Made by a program: the position numbers and the translations under genes. Shown here one piece after another: positions 7,483 through 18,007 of a stretch of DNA of 64,000 bases (position 1 is the stretch's first letter; the number at the start of each line of letters is the position of its first letter). The DNA lies in assembly GCA_041687675.1 (NCBI GenBank), contig JAWLBM010000002.1, forward strand, positions 1 through 64,000, written 5' to 3'. The notes beneath the pieces are model-generated. The model did not search any database. It had not been told where the DNA came from and worked only from the letters and a program-made list of their open reading frames with translations. Source of the stretch: JAWLBM01 sp041687675. Lineage in GTDB: Bacteria > Pseudomonadota > Alphaproteobacteria > Rhizobiales > Pleomorphomonadaceae.

Positions 7483-9726
7483 ATGAACGATGCAACCACC
7501 CTCGCGGCCGGGCCGGACGTGCGCACCACGCGCTTCCGCGTCGCCGGCATGGATTGCGGCTCCTGCGCGGCCAAGGTCGGCACCGCGGCGCGGCGGACGC
7601 CGGGCGTGCAGGACGTCGCCGTCTCGGTGACGGCTGGGACGATGACCGTCACCCACGACCGAACGGCGGACCTCGCCGCCATGGCAAGGACCGTGACCCG
7701 GCTCGGCTACGCCGTCTCGCCGCACGAGGCCGCGGCGAAGGCGATGGACGAGGGCTGCGGATCCTGCTGCGGTGCGGCGCACGGCGACGATCATGGCTCT
7801 GCGCCGGCCGTCCCGGCGCCGCCGGCGCACGCTCACCGACCCGAGGCGGCCGCGGAGTCGCCCTGGTGGCAGGCGCCGACGGCGCGTCTCGCGATCCTGA
7901 GCGGCGCCGCCCTCCTGCTCGCCTTCGCGGCGGGACTGGTGCTGCCCGACATCGCCGAACCGGCCTTCCTCCTCGCCATGCTGGTGGGCCTCGTGCCGAT
8001 CGCCCGCCGCGCGATCCTCGCCGCCACGGCCGGCAGCCCCTTCTCGATCGAGACGCTGATGACCGTCGCCGCCGGCGGCGCCGCCGTCATCGGCGCGGCC
8101 GAGGAAGCTGCGGTGGTGGTGTTCCTGTTCCTCGTCGGCGAATTGCTGGAGGGCGTCGCCGCCGGCCGCGCCCGGGCGGGCATCCGCGCCCTGGCCGACC
8201 TCGTCCCCCGCGTCGCCCTGGTGGAGACCGCGGGCGGGGTCGTGGAGACGCCGGCCGCGCGGGTGCCCGTCGGCGCCGTCCTCCTCGTCCGGCCCGGCGA
8301 CCGGATCGCCGCCGACGGCGAGATCGTCGAGGGCGCCTCCTCCGTCGACGAGGCCCCGGTGACGGGCGAGAGCGTCCCGGCCGCCCGCGCGCGCGGCGAC
8401 CGCGTCTTCGCCGGAACCGTGAACGGCGAGGGCCTGCTGCGCGTGCGCGTCACCGCGGCGGCCGAGGACAATACCATCGCCCGCATCGTCCGCCTCGTCG
8501 AGGAGGCGCAGGAGGCCAAGGCGCCGACCGAGCGCTTCATCGACCGCTTCGCCCGCTGGTACACCCCCGCCGTGGTGGCGGTCGGGGCCATGGTGGCGGT
8601 GCTGCCGCCGCTGCTGGCCGGGGCCGCCTGGGGCGACTGGGTCTACCGGGGCCTCGCGGTGCTGCTGATCGGCTGTCCCTGCGCGCTGGTGATCTCGACG
8701 CCGGCGGCGGTCGCCGCCGGGCTCTCGTCCGGCGCGCGCCGCGGCCTCCTGATGAAGGGCGGCGTCGTGCTGGAGCGCCTCGGCGGGCTCACGGTGATGG
8801 CGCTGGACAAGACCGGCACGCTCACCCATGGCCGCCCGCAGGTGACCGACGTCCTCGGCCTCTCCGGTCGCCGCCCCGAGGAGGCGCTGGCGCTGGCGGC
8901 GGCGCTGGAGGCGGGCTCCTCGCATCCGCTGGCGACGGCGATCCTGAAGCGGGCCGCCGAGGACGGGGTCCCGGCCTGCCGGGCCGAAGCCGTCTCGGCC
9001 CTTGCGGGCAAGGGCGTCGCCGGCCGCGTCGGCGGCAGGAACGTCTTCCTCGGCTCGCTCGCCGCCGCGACGGACGCGGCTGCGATCCCGCCGGCGGACG
9101 TCGCGGCGGTGGAGGCGCTTTCCGCGGCCGGCAAGTCGGTGGTCGTGGTGGTCGAGGACGGGGCCGCCGTCGGCGTGCTCGCCCTCCGCGACGAGCCGCG
9201 GCCGGACGCCCGGCGCGGGCTCGACGCCCTCAGGCGCGCCGGCGTCTCGGCGCTGATGCTCACCGGCGACAATGCCCGCACCGCGGAGGCGGTGGCCGGC
9301 GCGCTCGGGATCGACCACCGGGCCGGCCTGATGCCGGAGGACAAGCAGCGGATCGTCCGCGAACTGCAGGCCGGGGGCGCCCGCGTCGGCAAGGTCGGCG
9401 ACGGCATCAACGACGCCCCGGCGCTCGCCGCCGCCGACGTCGGCATCGCCATGGGGGGCGGCACGGACGTGGCGCTGGAGACCGCCGACGCCGCGATCCT
9501 GCACGGCCGCGTCACCGACCTCGCCGACATGGTCCTGCTGTCGCGGGCGGTGATGGCGAACATCCGCCAGAACATCGCCATCGCGCTGGGGCTGAAGGGC
9601 GTGTTCCTGGTGACCACGATCGCCGGGATCACCGGCCTCTGGCCGGCCGTCCTCGCCGACACGGGGGCGACCGTGCTGGTGACCGCCAACGCCATCCGCC
9701 TCCTCGGCTGGAAAGGGTCGGCCTGA
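7483..9726 (+). CDS. zntA: Zn2+/Cd2+/Pb2+-exporting P-type ATPase (P1B-2)
   Basis: Inner-membrane ATP-driven metal exporter (747 aa). It has an N-terminal HMA domain with GMDCGSC (C25, C28), a second Cys/His-rich patch (CGSCCGAAHGDDHG, about 87-100), and membrane segments from about 130. The transmembrane CPC is at 398-400, phosphorylation motif DKTGT at D442, an HP pair (SSHPLA), the MLTGDN hinge and GDGINDAP. Near the C-terminus ADTGAT supplies the Asp expected in the last helix of P1B-2 pumps. These features favour Zn/Cd/Pb over Cu. ATG 7483 is chosen since the upstream open frame runs antisense through the MerR gene. Expression is probably switched by the divergent MerR protein. Confidence 0.93.
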   Translation: MNDATTLAAGPDVRTTRFRVAGMDCGSCAAKVGTAARRTPGVQDVAVSVTAGTMTVTHDRTADLAAMARTVTRLGYAVSPHEAAAKAMDEGCGSCCGAAHGDDHGSAPAVPAPPAHAHRPEAAAESPWWQAPTARLAILSGAALLLAFAAGLVLPDIAEPAFLLAMLVGLVPIARRAILAATAGSPFSIETLMTVAAGGAAVIGAAEEAAVVVFLFLVGELLEGVAAGRARAGIRALADLVPRVALVETAGGVVETPAARVPVGAVLLVRPGDRIAADGEIVEGASSVDEAPVTGESVPAARARGDRVFAGTVNGEGLLRVRVTAAAEDNTIARIVRLVEEAQEAKAPTERFIDRFARWYTPAVVAVGAMVAVLPPLLAGAAWGDWVYRGLAVLLIGCPCALVISTPAAVAAGLSSGARRGLLMKGGVVLERLGGLTVMALDKTGTLTHGRPQVTDVLGLSGRRPEEALALAAALEAGSSHPLATAILKRAAEDGVPACRAEAVSALAGKGVAGRVGGRNVFLGSLAAATDAAAIPPADVAAVEALSAAGKSVVVVVEDGAAVGVLALRDEPRPDARRGLDALRRAGVSALMLTGDNARTAEAVAGALGIDHRAGLMPEDKQRIVRELQAGGARVGKVGDGINDAPALAAADVGIAMGGGTDVALETADAAILHGRVTDLADMVLLSRAVMANIRQNIAIALGLKGVFLVTTIAGITGLWPAVLADTGATVLVTANAIRLLGWKGSA

Positions 9727-9727
9727 C

Positions 9728-10654
9728 CTAGCCGTGGCCGTGGATCAGCGCCGGATCGTGGTCCGTCCCGCCGGCGGCCTCGATCTCCAGCGTCGAGTGG
9801 TCGACGCCGAAATCCTCCCGGAGCATCCGCCGGGCCGCCTCCTTCATCTCCGTCGCCTCCGCGAGCGTCGGCAGAGAGGTGACGAGATGGACCTCGACGG
9901 CGAGCGAATGCTCGGAGCGGCGCCAGACGTGCAGGTGGTGGACGCCCTCGACGCCGTCGAGCGCCTCCAGCCGGTCGGCCAGGGCACGGATGTCGAACCC
10001 CTCCGGCGCGCTGTCCATCAGCACGGCGATGGCCTTCCGGATCTCGCGCCAGGCATGCCAGAAGATGTAGGCCGAAATCGCCAACGTCAGCAGCGGGTCG
10101 ACCCAGGAGACCTGCCAGAGCATGATCGCGACGGCGCCGACGATGACCGCCACCGTGGCCAGCGCGTCGGCGACCATGTGGATGAAGGTGCTCCTCACGT
10201 TCAGGCTGCCGAGGTCCTTGCGCAGCACCCAGGCCGCCACCGCGTCCTCGATAAGGGCGATGACCCCGACGATGAGCATCGCCGTGCCCTGCACCTCGCC
10301 GTCCGAGAAGAAACGGCTCACCGCCTCGTAGGCGAGGTAGAGGGCGATGACGAAGAGGATCGTGAGGTTGATCATCGCGCCGACCGTCTCGGCGCGGGCA
10401 TAGCCGAAGGTCAGCCGCGCGTCCGCCTGCCGCCGCGAGATCCGCCAGGCGATGTAGGAGACGAGCACCGACCCGGCATCGCTGAAATTGTGCGCCGCGT
10501 CGGCGAGCAGCGCCAGCGAGCCGGAGACCACCCCGCCCACGACCTCCGCGATGGTGATGCCGAGATTGAGGGCGAGCGCGATCAGCAGCCGCCGGCCGCG
10601 CCCCTTCGACCGGTCGACTCCCGCCGTCGCGCCGTGCTCGTGCCCGCCCGCCAT
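9728..10654 (-). CDS. CDF-family cation efflux protein (CzcD/ZitB-like)
   Basis: Proton-coupled exporter of divalent cations (308 aa) in the inner membrane, with six hydrophobic segments. The Zn-transport site residues of the family are present: HNFSD in TM2 and HMVAD in TM5. A cytoplasmic C-terminal domain (DGVEGVHHLHVW) and His-rich tails at both ends (GGHEHG; HDPALIHGHG) fit zinc/cadmium handling. Start 10654 is preferred over 10675 because GGGAGG lies about 6 nt upstream. It converges on zntA, with stop codons one base apart, and forms part of a three-exporter metal-resistance cluster. Confidence 0.9.
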   Translation of the reverse strand: MAGGHEHGATAGVDRSKGRGRRLLIALALNLGITIAEVVGGVVSGSLALLADAAHNFSDAGSVLVSYIAWRISRRQADARLTFGYARAETVGAMINLTILFVIALYLAYEAVSRFFSDGEVQGTAMLIVGVIALIEDAVAAWVLRKDLGSLNVRSTFIHMVADALATVAVIVGAVAIMLWQVSWVDPLLTLAISAYIFWHAWREIRKAIAVLMDSAPEGFDIRALADRLEALDGVEGVHHLHVWRRSEHSLAVEVHLVTSLPTLAEATEMKEAARRMLREDFGVDHSTLEIEAAGGTDHDPALIHGHG

Positions 10655-10863
10655 CGCTTTCCTCCCCTGGAGCATCCGGTCGGCAACCCGGGCGGCTCCG
10701 GTGTGTTCCTTGATGGCGTCGAGTGTTCCCTCAGCAGCGCGGGGAATGCCGGGAAAGGGACAATATGGGTCCGGAAGCCCGAGAACTCCCGAAGCGGCCC
10801 GCCAGCTTCGGTCGTCACGGCGAGCCTTGGCAGGCTACGATCCTGCGAGGGCCTCGACACCGC

Positions 10864-10894
10864 TTGACCTTCCCATGGTGGGAAGGTGCAGGTT
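10864..10894 (+). promoter_or_regulatory. CueR-like copA promoter/operator
   Basis: TTGACC (10864-10869) and CAGGTT (10889-10894) are separated by 19 nt and flank the perfect dyad ACCTTCCC (10867-10874), ATGGT, GGGAAGGT (10880-10887). ACCTTCC...GGAAGGT is the classical CueR operator. No CueR-type gene is visible in the window. The MerR gene at 7012-7437 faces a different dyad. Upstream, 10676-10863 holds nothing recognisable. Confidence 0.85.
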
Positions 10895-10930
10895 CCGCGC
10901 GACTTCGACGTTCAAGGGGAGACCAGAGCA

Positions 10931-13369
<2,439 letters not shown>

Positions 13370-13535
13370 CCCGCCTGGCGGAGGCGCGCGGCGCCTCCGC
13401 CGCTCCCGCGCATTCGCCGAGGCGAATTATTTGGCGCGGGCAAGCTTTCGAACAAGCCCCTGAATTCTCACACGGATCCCTCCCGAGGCGCGGGCTGGCC
13501 GCGCGCCAAACGGCATGCCGTCGCCGGCCCGCACC

Positions 13536-13587
13536 TTGACAAGGCCGCCCGCATCTGAAAAATTTTTCGTCACAAGATAAAAATATC
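13536..13587 (+). promoter_or_regulatory. AT-rich promoter/operator cluster upstream of eryD
   Basis: A perfect -35 TTGACA (13536-13541) precedes an abrupt AT-rich patch that stands out in this genome. It contains two perfect palindromes: GAAAAATTTTTC (13557-13568) and GATAAAAATATC (13576-13587, arms GATA/TATC). A weak -10 (AAAATT, 13559-13564) overlaps the first. The eryD start is at 13604. Autoregulation of the ery operon by EryD binding here is likely but inferred. The rest of 13370-13535 shows nothing recognisable. Confidence 0.55.
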
Positions 13588-13603
13588 AGACAAGGCCCAG
13601 GGG

Positions 13604-14569
13604 ATGGGAAACGGCTCGGTCAGGGACGACGAGACCAGCATCGCCACGCGCGCTGCCTGGCTCCACTACGCCGGCGGCCTGACGCAGGCCGAAGTCGCGC
13701 GGCGTCTCGGCCTCACCAGCCTCAAGGCGCATCGCCTGATCACCCGGGCCAACCAGGAAGGCCTGGTGAAGGTGTTCATCGACGGCGACGTCGCCGAATG
13801 CGTCGAGATGGAGCAGCGCCTCTCCGCCCTCTACGGCCTCGACTACTGCGAGGTGGTGCCCGACCTCGAGGCGGAGGACCTGCCGCTGCGGGCGCTCGGC
13901 ATCGCCGGCGCCCAGTTCCTGCGTAGGGAGATCGAGCGCGGCGAGAACCGGCTGATCGGCGTCGGCCACGGCCGCACCCTGTCGGCGGCCGTCGACGCGC
14001 TGCCGCGGGTCCACTCGCAGACGGTCACCTTCGTGTCGCTGCTCGGCGGGCTGACGCGGAAGTTCTCCGCCAATCCCTACGACGTGATCCACCGGCTTGC
14101 CGAGCGCACCGGCGCGGAGGCCTACGTCATGCCGGTGCCGATGTTCGCCAACGCGGCCGAGGACCGCGCGGTGCTGATCGGACAGAAGGGCGTCGTCGAG
14201 GTGCTCGACCTTGCCCGCGCCGCCGACCTCGTCTTCGCCGGAATCGGCACCACCGAGCCGGAGGCCTCGCTGGTGTCGACGGGCATGATCGAGCGGCGGG
14301 AGATGGAGGAGATCAAGCGCGCCGGCGGCGTCGGCGAACTGCTCGGCCACTTCTTCGACGAGGAGGGGCGGCCCTTCGAGACCAGTCTCTCGGACCGGGC
14401 GATCACGCTCGGCCGCGACGACCTGAAGAACCGGCGCATCGTCGCCGTCGTCGGGGGGAAGGTGAAGGTGCCCGCGGTGCGCGCGGTGCTTCGCAGCCGG
14501 TATCTCGCCGGCCTCATCACCGACGAGCGCACCGCCGGTGCGCTGCTTTCGGACACGCCGACGGGGTAG
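13604..14569 (+). CDS. eryD: SorC/DeoR-type transcriptional regulator, EryD-like
   Basis: Sugar-responsive regulator (321 aa). An N-terminal HTH (AAWLHYAGGLTQAEVARRLGLTSLKAHRLITRA, about 17-49) is followed by the SorC effector domain (LIGVGHGRTLSAAVDALP, FVSLLGGLTRKFSANPYDV, FAGIGTTEPEASLVSTGM, GLITDERTAGALL). The text matches what I recall of Brucella/Rhizobium EryD, the erythritol-operon repressor, along its length. It is the first gene before the transporter and enzyme genes with the same orientation. The AGGGG in front of ATG 13604 is very close to the start, so translation initiation may be weak. Confidence 0.85.
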   Translation: MGNGSVRDDETSIATRAAWLHYAGGLTQAEVARRLGLTSLKAHRLITRANQEGLVKVFIDGDVAECVEMEQRLSALYGLDYCEVVPDLEAEDLPLRALGIAGAQFLRREIERGENRLIGVGHGRTLSAAVDALPRVHSQTVTFVSLLGGLTRKFSANPYDVIHRLAERTGAEAYVMPVPMFANAAEDRAVLIGQKGVVEVLDLARAADLVFAGIGTTEPEASLVSTGMIERREMEEIKRAGGVGELLGHFFDEEGRPFETSLSDRAITLGRDDLKNRRIVAVVGGKVKVPAVRAVLRSRYLAGLITDERTAGALLSDTPTG

Positions 14570-14613
14570 CCGGCGTCAAGGGAATCTGCTGCCCAAGTGG
14601 AGGAGACACGAGG

Positions 14614-16059
14614 ATGCACGAAAAAGAACGCGACCTGATCGACGCCTTCCTGCGCGGTCAGATGAGCCGCCGCAGCCTGATCCGTCGGATGGGCGCCCTC
14701 GGCGTCACGGCCGGCGCCGCGGGCTTCCTGATGAACGCCGGCGCCACCCGCGCCATGGCGCAGGACTTCGACTGGCAGAAGCACAAGGGCAAGACGGTCA
14801 AGCTGCTGCTGAACAAGCATCCCTATGCGGATGCGATGATCGCCAACCTCGAGAACTTCAAGCAGCTGACCGGCATGGACGTCGCCTACGACGTCTTCCC
14901 GGAGGACGTGTACTTCGACAAGGTCACCGCCGCACTGTCGTCCGGCTCGTCCGAGTACGACGCCTTCATGACCGGCGCCTACATGACCTGGACCTACGGC
15001 CCGGCCGGCTGGATCACCGACCTCAACGAGTGGATCTCGGACGGGTCCAAGACCGCGGCCGCCTGGAACTGGGACGACTTCCTGCCCGGCGTCAAGGCCT
15101 CCTGCGCCTGGAACGGCGTGCCCGGCGGCGCGCTCGGCTCCGAGGACGCCAAGCAGTGGTGCCTGCCCTGGGGCTACGAGCAGAACAACCTCACCTACAA
15201 CAGCGAGATGTTCGACAAGGTCGGCGCCACGGTCCCGACCAACATGGACGAGCTGATCGCCACCTCGGCCAAGCTCACCAAGGACGTCGGCGGCGGGGTC
15301 TACGGCGTCGGCGTGCGCGGCTCGCGTTCCTGGGCGACCATCCACCCGGGCTTCCTGTCGGCCTACGCCAACTTCGGCCAGAAGGACCTCACCGTCCACG
15401 ACGACGGCCGCCTGTCGGCGGCGATGGCGACGCCCGAGTCCAAGGCGTTCCACCGCCAGTGGGTGCAGATGATCCAGGAGAGCGGCCCGAAGGACTGGTC
15501 GACCTATACCTGGTACCAGGTCGGCACCGACCTCGGCGCCGGCGCCTCCGCCATGATCTACGACGCCGACATCCTCGGCTACTTCATGAACGGCGGCGAC
15601 AACAAGATGGCCGGCAAGCTCGCCTACGCCCCGTTCAAGGCCAACCCGGCCGCCGAGGCGCCGACGCCGAACATCTGGATCTGGTCGCTGGCGATGTCCA
15701 ACTTCTCCAAGGACAAGGACGCCGCCTGGCAGTTCCTGCAGTGGGCCTCGGGTCCGGAGCACGCCCTGTTCGGCGCGACCGAGATGGACTTCGTCAACCC
15801 CGTCCGCGCCTCGGTCTGGGCCGACGGGACCTTCCGCCAGAAGCTGGACAACAGCTATCCGGGCTACGTCGCCATGCACGACGTCTCGGCGCCGGGCGCG
15901 AGCATCAAGTTCACCGCCCAGCCGCTGTTCTTCGACCTCACCACCGAGTGGGCGGCCAGCCTGCAGAAGATGGTCGCCAAGGAGGTGCCGGTCGACGAGG
16001 GCCTCGACCAGCTCGCCGCCAGCATCGACCGCCAGCTCAAGGAAGCCGGGCTCGGCTGA
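14614..16059 (+). CDS. ABC polyol/sugar transporter substrate-binding protein (family 1)
   Basis: Periplasmic binding protein (481 aa) of the MalE-like family. A leader with twin Arg pairs (RRSLIRRMGALGV) ends near AMAQ (about 51), suggesting Tat export. The mature part contains GMDVAYDVFPEDVYFDKV, YEQNNLTYNSEMFDKVG and NIWIWSLAMSNFSKDKDAAW, typical of type I extracellular solute-binding proteins. GGAGGAGACACGAGG precedes ATG 14614. Gene order (binding protein, two permeases, two ATPases) is that of rhizobial glycerol and polyol transporters such as GlpVPQST. Location behind eryD and before eryA points to erythritol or a related polyol; the ligand is inferred. Confidence 0.88.
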   Translation: MHEKERDLIDAFLRGQMSRRSLIRRMGALGVTAGAAGFLMNAGATRAMAQDFDWQKHKGKTVKLLLNKHPYADAMIANLENFKQLTGMDVAYDVFPEDVYFDKVTAALSSGSSEYDAFMTGAYMTWTYGPAGWITDLNEWISDGSKTAAAWNWDDFLPGVKASCAWNGVPGGALGSEDAKQWCLPWGYEQNNLTYNSEMFDKVGATVPTNMDELIATSAKLTKDVGGGVYGVGVRGSRSWATIHPGFLSAYANFGQKDLTVHDDGRLSAAMATPESKAFHRQWVQMIQESGPKDWSTYTWYQVGTDLGAGASAMIYDADILGYFMNGGDNKMAGKLAYAPFKANPAAEAPTPNIWIWSLAMSNFSKDKDAAWQFLQWASGPEHALFGATEMDFVNPVRASVWADGTFRQKLDNSYPGYVAMHDVSAPGASIKFTAQPLFFDLTTEWAASLQKMVAKEVPVDEGLDQLAASIDRQLKEAGLG

Positions 16060-16071
16060 TCCGAACCGGTC

Positions 16072-16096
16072 GGGGGCGCGGCCGGTCCGCGCCCCC
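16072..16096 (+). other. GC-rich mRNA hairpin between binding-protein and permease genes
   Basis: GGGGGCGCGG (16072-16081), loop CCGGT, CCGCGCCCCC (16087-16096): a perfect 10-bp stem 12 nt after the stop of the binding-protein gene, with no U-tract. Hairpins here commonly protect the upstream message or partly attenuate transcription, giving an excess of binding protein over permease. That role is inferred from position. Confidence 0.6.
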
Positions 16097-16196
16097 TGCC
16101 CCTTGATGCCGCCGCTCCGGGGGGAGCGGCCGCGACCGTCGGTCCTGACCGCCGCGGCCCGGCCTTTAACCGGTCGCCTGCGGACGCAAGAAGCTC

Positions 16197-17135
16197 ATGG
16201 AGAGGCCCATGTCGGTAGCCGCCACGGGAGGGCGGGGCCGCGCCCCGGGATTCCGCATCAGCAGGCGCGCCCTGCCCTACGTGCTCAGCCTGCCCGCGCT
16301 GCTGGTGTGCATCGGGATCCTGATCCCGTTCTTCACGGCGGTGGTCTACTCGCTGCAGCGCTATCGGCTCAGCCAGCCCTGGGCCCGCCAGTTCAACTGG
16401 GGCGAGAACTACCTCAACCTCGTGACCGACCCGAGCTTCTGGAACACGGTGCGCATCTCGCTGATGTACGCCGGGATCACGGTCGGCCTGGAGCTGCTGC
16501 TCGGCCTCGGGATCGCCCTCCTACTGCAGAAGCGTAGCCGGCTGAACAATTTCATCTCCATCATGCTGCTGCTGCCGCTGATGACCGCCCCGGCGCTGGC
16601 GGCGCTGATGTGGAAGCTGATGACCAACCCGGGCTTCGGCATCCTGTCCTATCTCGCCGGCCTCATCGGCCTGGAGGACTTCCGCTGGGCCTCCTCCCCG
16701 AGCACGGCGCTGCTCACCGTGGTGCTGGTCGACATCTGGGTCTACACGCCCTTCATCATGATCCTGCTGCTCGCCGGCCTGCGCAGCCTGCCGCAGCAAC
16801 CCTTCGAGGCGGCGGCGCTCGACGGCGTGCCGAAGAGCTTCGTCTTCTTCCGCATCACCCTGCCGATGCTGACGCCGTACATCCTGACCGCGACGCTGTT
16901 CCGCCTGCTCGACTCCATCCAGCAGTTCGACATCATCTACGCCATGACCCAGGGCGGGCCCGGCGACACGCTGCTGGTGTTCCAGGTGGAGGCCTACCTC
17001 AACTTCTTCCAGTCGACCAACGTCGGACGGTCGGCGGCGCTGATGATCATCCTCTGGGCGATCACCTACGCCCTCTCCAACGTCTTCATCAAGCAATGGC
17101 TGCGGCTGCGCGAGCGCGCCCACGGCGGAACCTGA
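16197..17135 (+). CDS. ABC polyol/sugar transporter permease 1 (MalF-like)
   Basis: Inner-membrane permease (312 aa), binding-protein-dependent transport family, with about six hydrophobic segments. The EAA loop that contacts the ATPases reads FEAAALDGVPKSFVFFRITLP (about 204-224). Either ATG 16197 or 16209 could start translation; the leader between them (GGAGAGG) could be a ribosome site placed close to 16209. It is followed after 10 nt by permease 2. Confidence 0.88.
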   Translation: MERPMSVAATGGRGRAPGFRISRRALPYVLSLPALLVCIGILIPFFTAVVYSLQRYRLSQPWARQFNWGENYLNLVTDPSFWNTVRISLMYAGITVGLELLLGLGIALLLQKRSRLNNFISIMLLLPLMTAPALAALMWKLMTNPGFGILSYLAGLIGLEDFRWASSPSTALLTVVLVDIWVYTPFIMILLLAGLRSLPQQPFEAAALDGVPKSFVFFRITLPMLTPYILTATLFRLLDSIQQFDIIYAMTQGGPGDTLLVFQVEAYLNFFQSTNVGRSAALMIILWAITYALSNVFIKQWLRLRERAHGGT

Positions 17136-17145
17136 GGAGGCACCG

Positions 17146-18003
17146 GTGGACCATACCTCTCCCCTCGAGCGAATCCTCCGCGGCCTCGCCCTGGCCGTCG
17201 TGGTGGTGTTCTTCATGTTCCCGATCTTCTGGATCCTGCTGATGTCGTTCCAGACGAACGAGACGATCCTGCAGATTCCGCCGCGGCTGTTCTTCGAGCC
17301 GACGCTGCAGAACTACGAGGCGCTGATCACCGGCAAGCTGGACACGGCAGCGGGCACGCTGGACATCGCCTTCATGCGGAACCTCGGCAACTCGGTGCTG
17401 CTCTCCACCGCCTCGGTGGCGCTCGCCCTGCTGCTCGGCGTGCCGGCGGCCTATGCCTTCGCACGGCAAAAGTTCCGCGGCTCGGAGGACATCGCCTTCA
17501 CGCTGCTCTCCTTCCGCTTCGCCCCGCCGCTGCTGGTGCTGCTGCCGCTCACCCTCTACTTCCAGCAGCTCGGCCTCAGCGACACCTACATCGGCCTGAT
17601 CTGGGTCTACCAGCTCATCTGCCTGCCGCTGATCCTGTGGATCGTCCGCGGCTACTTCGAGGACATCTCGCCGGACATCGAGTACGCCTACCGCATCGCC
17701 GGCCATTCCTGGTTCGCCACCTTCCGCAAGATCGCCCTGCCGCTCGCCGGGCCGGGCATCGCGGCGGCCGGCCTGCTCGCCTTCATCTTCGCGTGGAACA
17801 ACTTCATCTTCGCGCTGGTGCTGGCCTCGGCGGACAAGCAGCCGGTGACGGTGGGGGCGCTCGCCTTCGTGACCGCCTCGGGCATCCAGTACGGCAACAT
17901 CGCCGCGGCGATCGTGCTGTCGATCACGCCGACGCTGGCCATCGCCCTCTACGCCCAACGCTATCTCGTCGAAGGCCTGTCCCTCGGCGCCGTGAAAGGA
18001 TGA
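17146..18003 (+). CDS. ABC polyol/sugar transporter permease 2 (MalG-like)
   Basis: Second permease (285 aa) with about six membrane segments. Its EAA-like loop, DIEYAYRIAGHSWFATFRKIALPLAGPGI (about 179-207), is more divergent than that of permease 1: IEYAYRIAG replaces the usual EAA..DGA. GTG 17146 has GAGGAGG 5 nt upstream. It is 4 nt before the first ATPase gene. It presumably pairs with permease 1 to form the channel. Confidence 0.87.
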   Translation: MDHTSPLERILRGLALAVVVVFFMFPIFWILLMSFQTNETILQIPPRLFFEPTLQNYEALITGKLDTAAGTLDIAFMRNLGNSVLLSTASVALALLLGVPAAYAFARQKFRGSEDIAFTLLSFRFAPPLLVLLPLTLYFQQLGLSDTYIGLIWVYQLICLPLILWIVRGYFEDISPDIEYAYRIAGHSWFATFRKIALPLAGPGIAAAGLLAFIFAWNNFIFALVLASADKQPVTVGALAFVTASGIQYGNIAAAIVLSITPTLAIALYAQRYLVEGLSLGAVKG

Positions 18004-18007
18004 CCCC

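Noticed and set aside
7438..9504. Minus-strand extension that would enlarge the MerR regulator to 830 aa
   Set aside because: The region before Met at 7437 is antisense to zntA and has no resemblance to any domain; the HTH begins at residue 7 of the short form.
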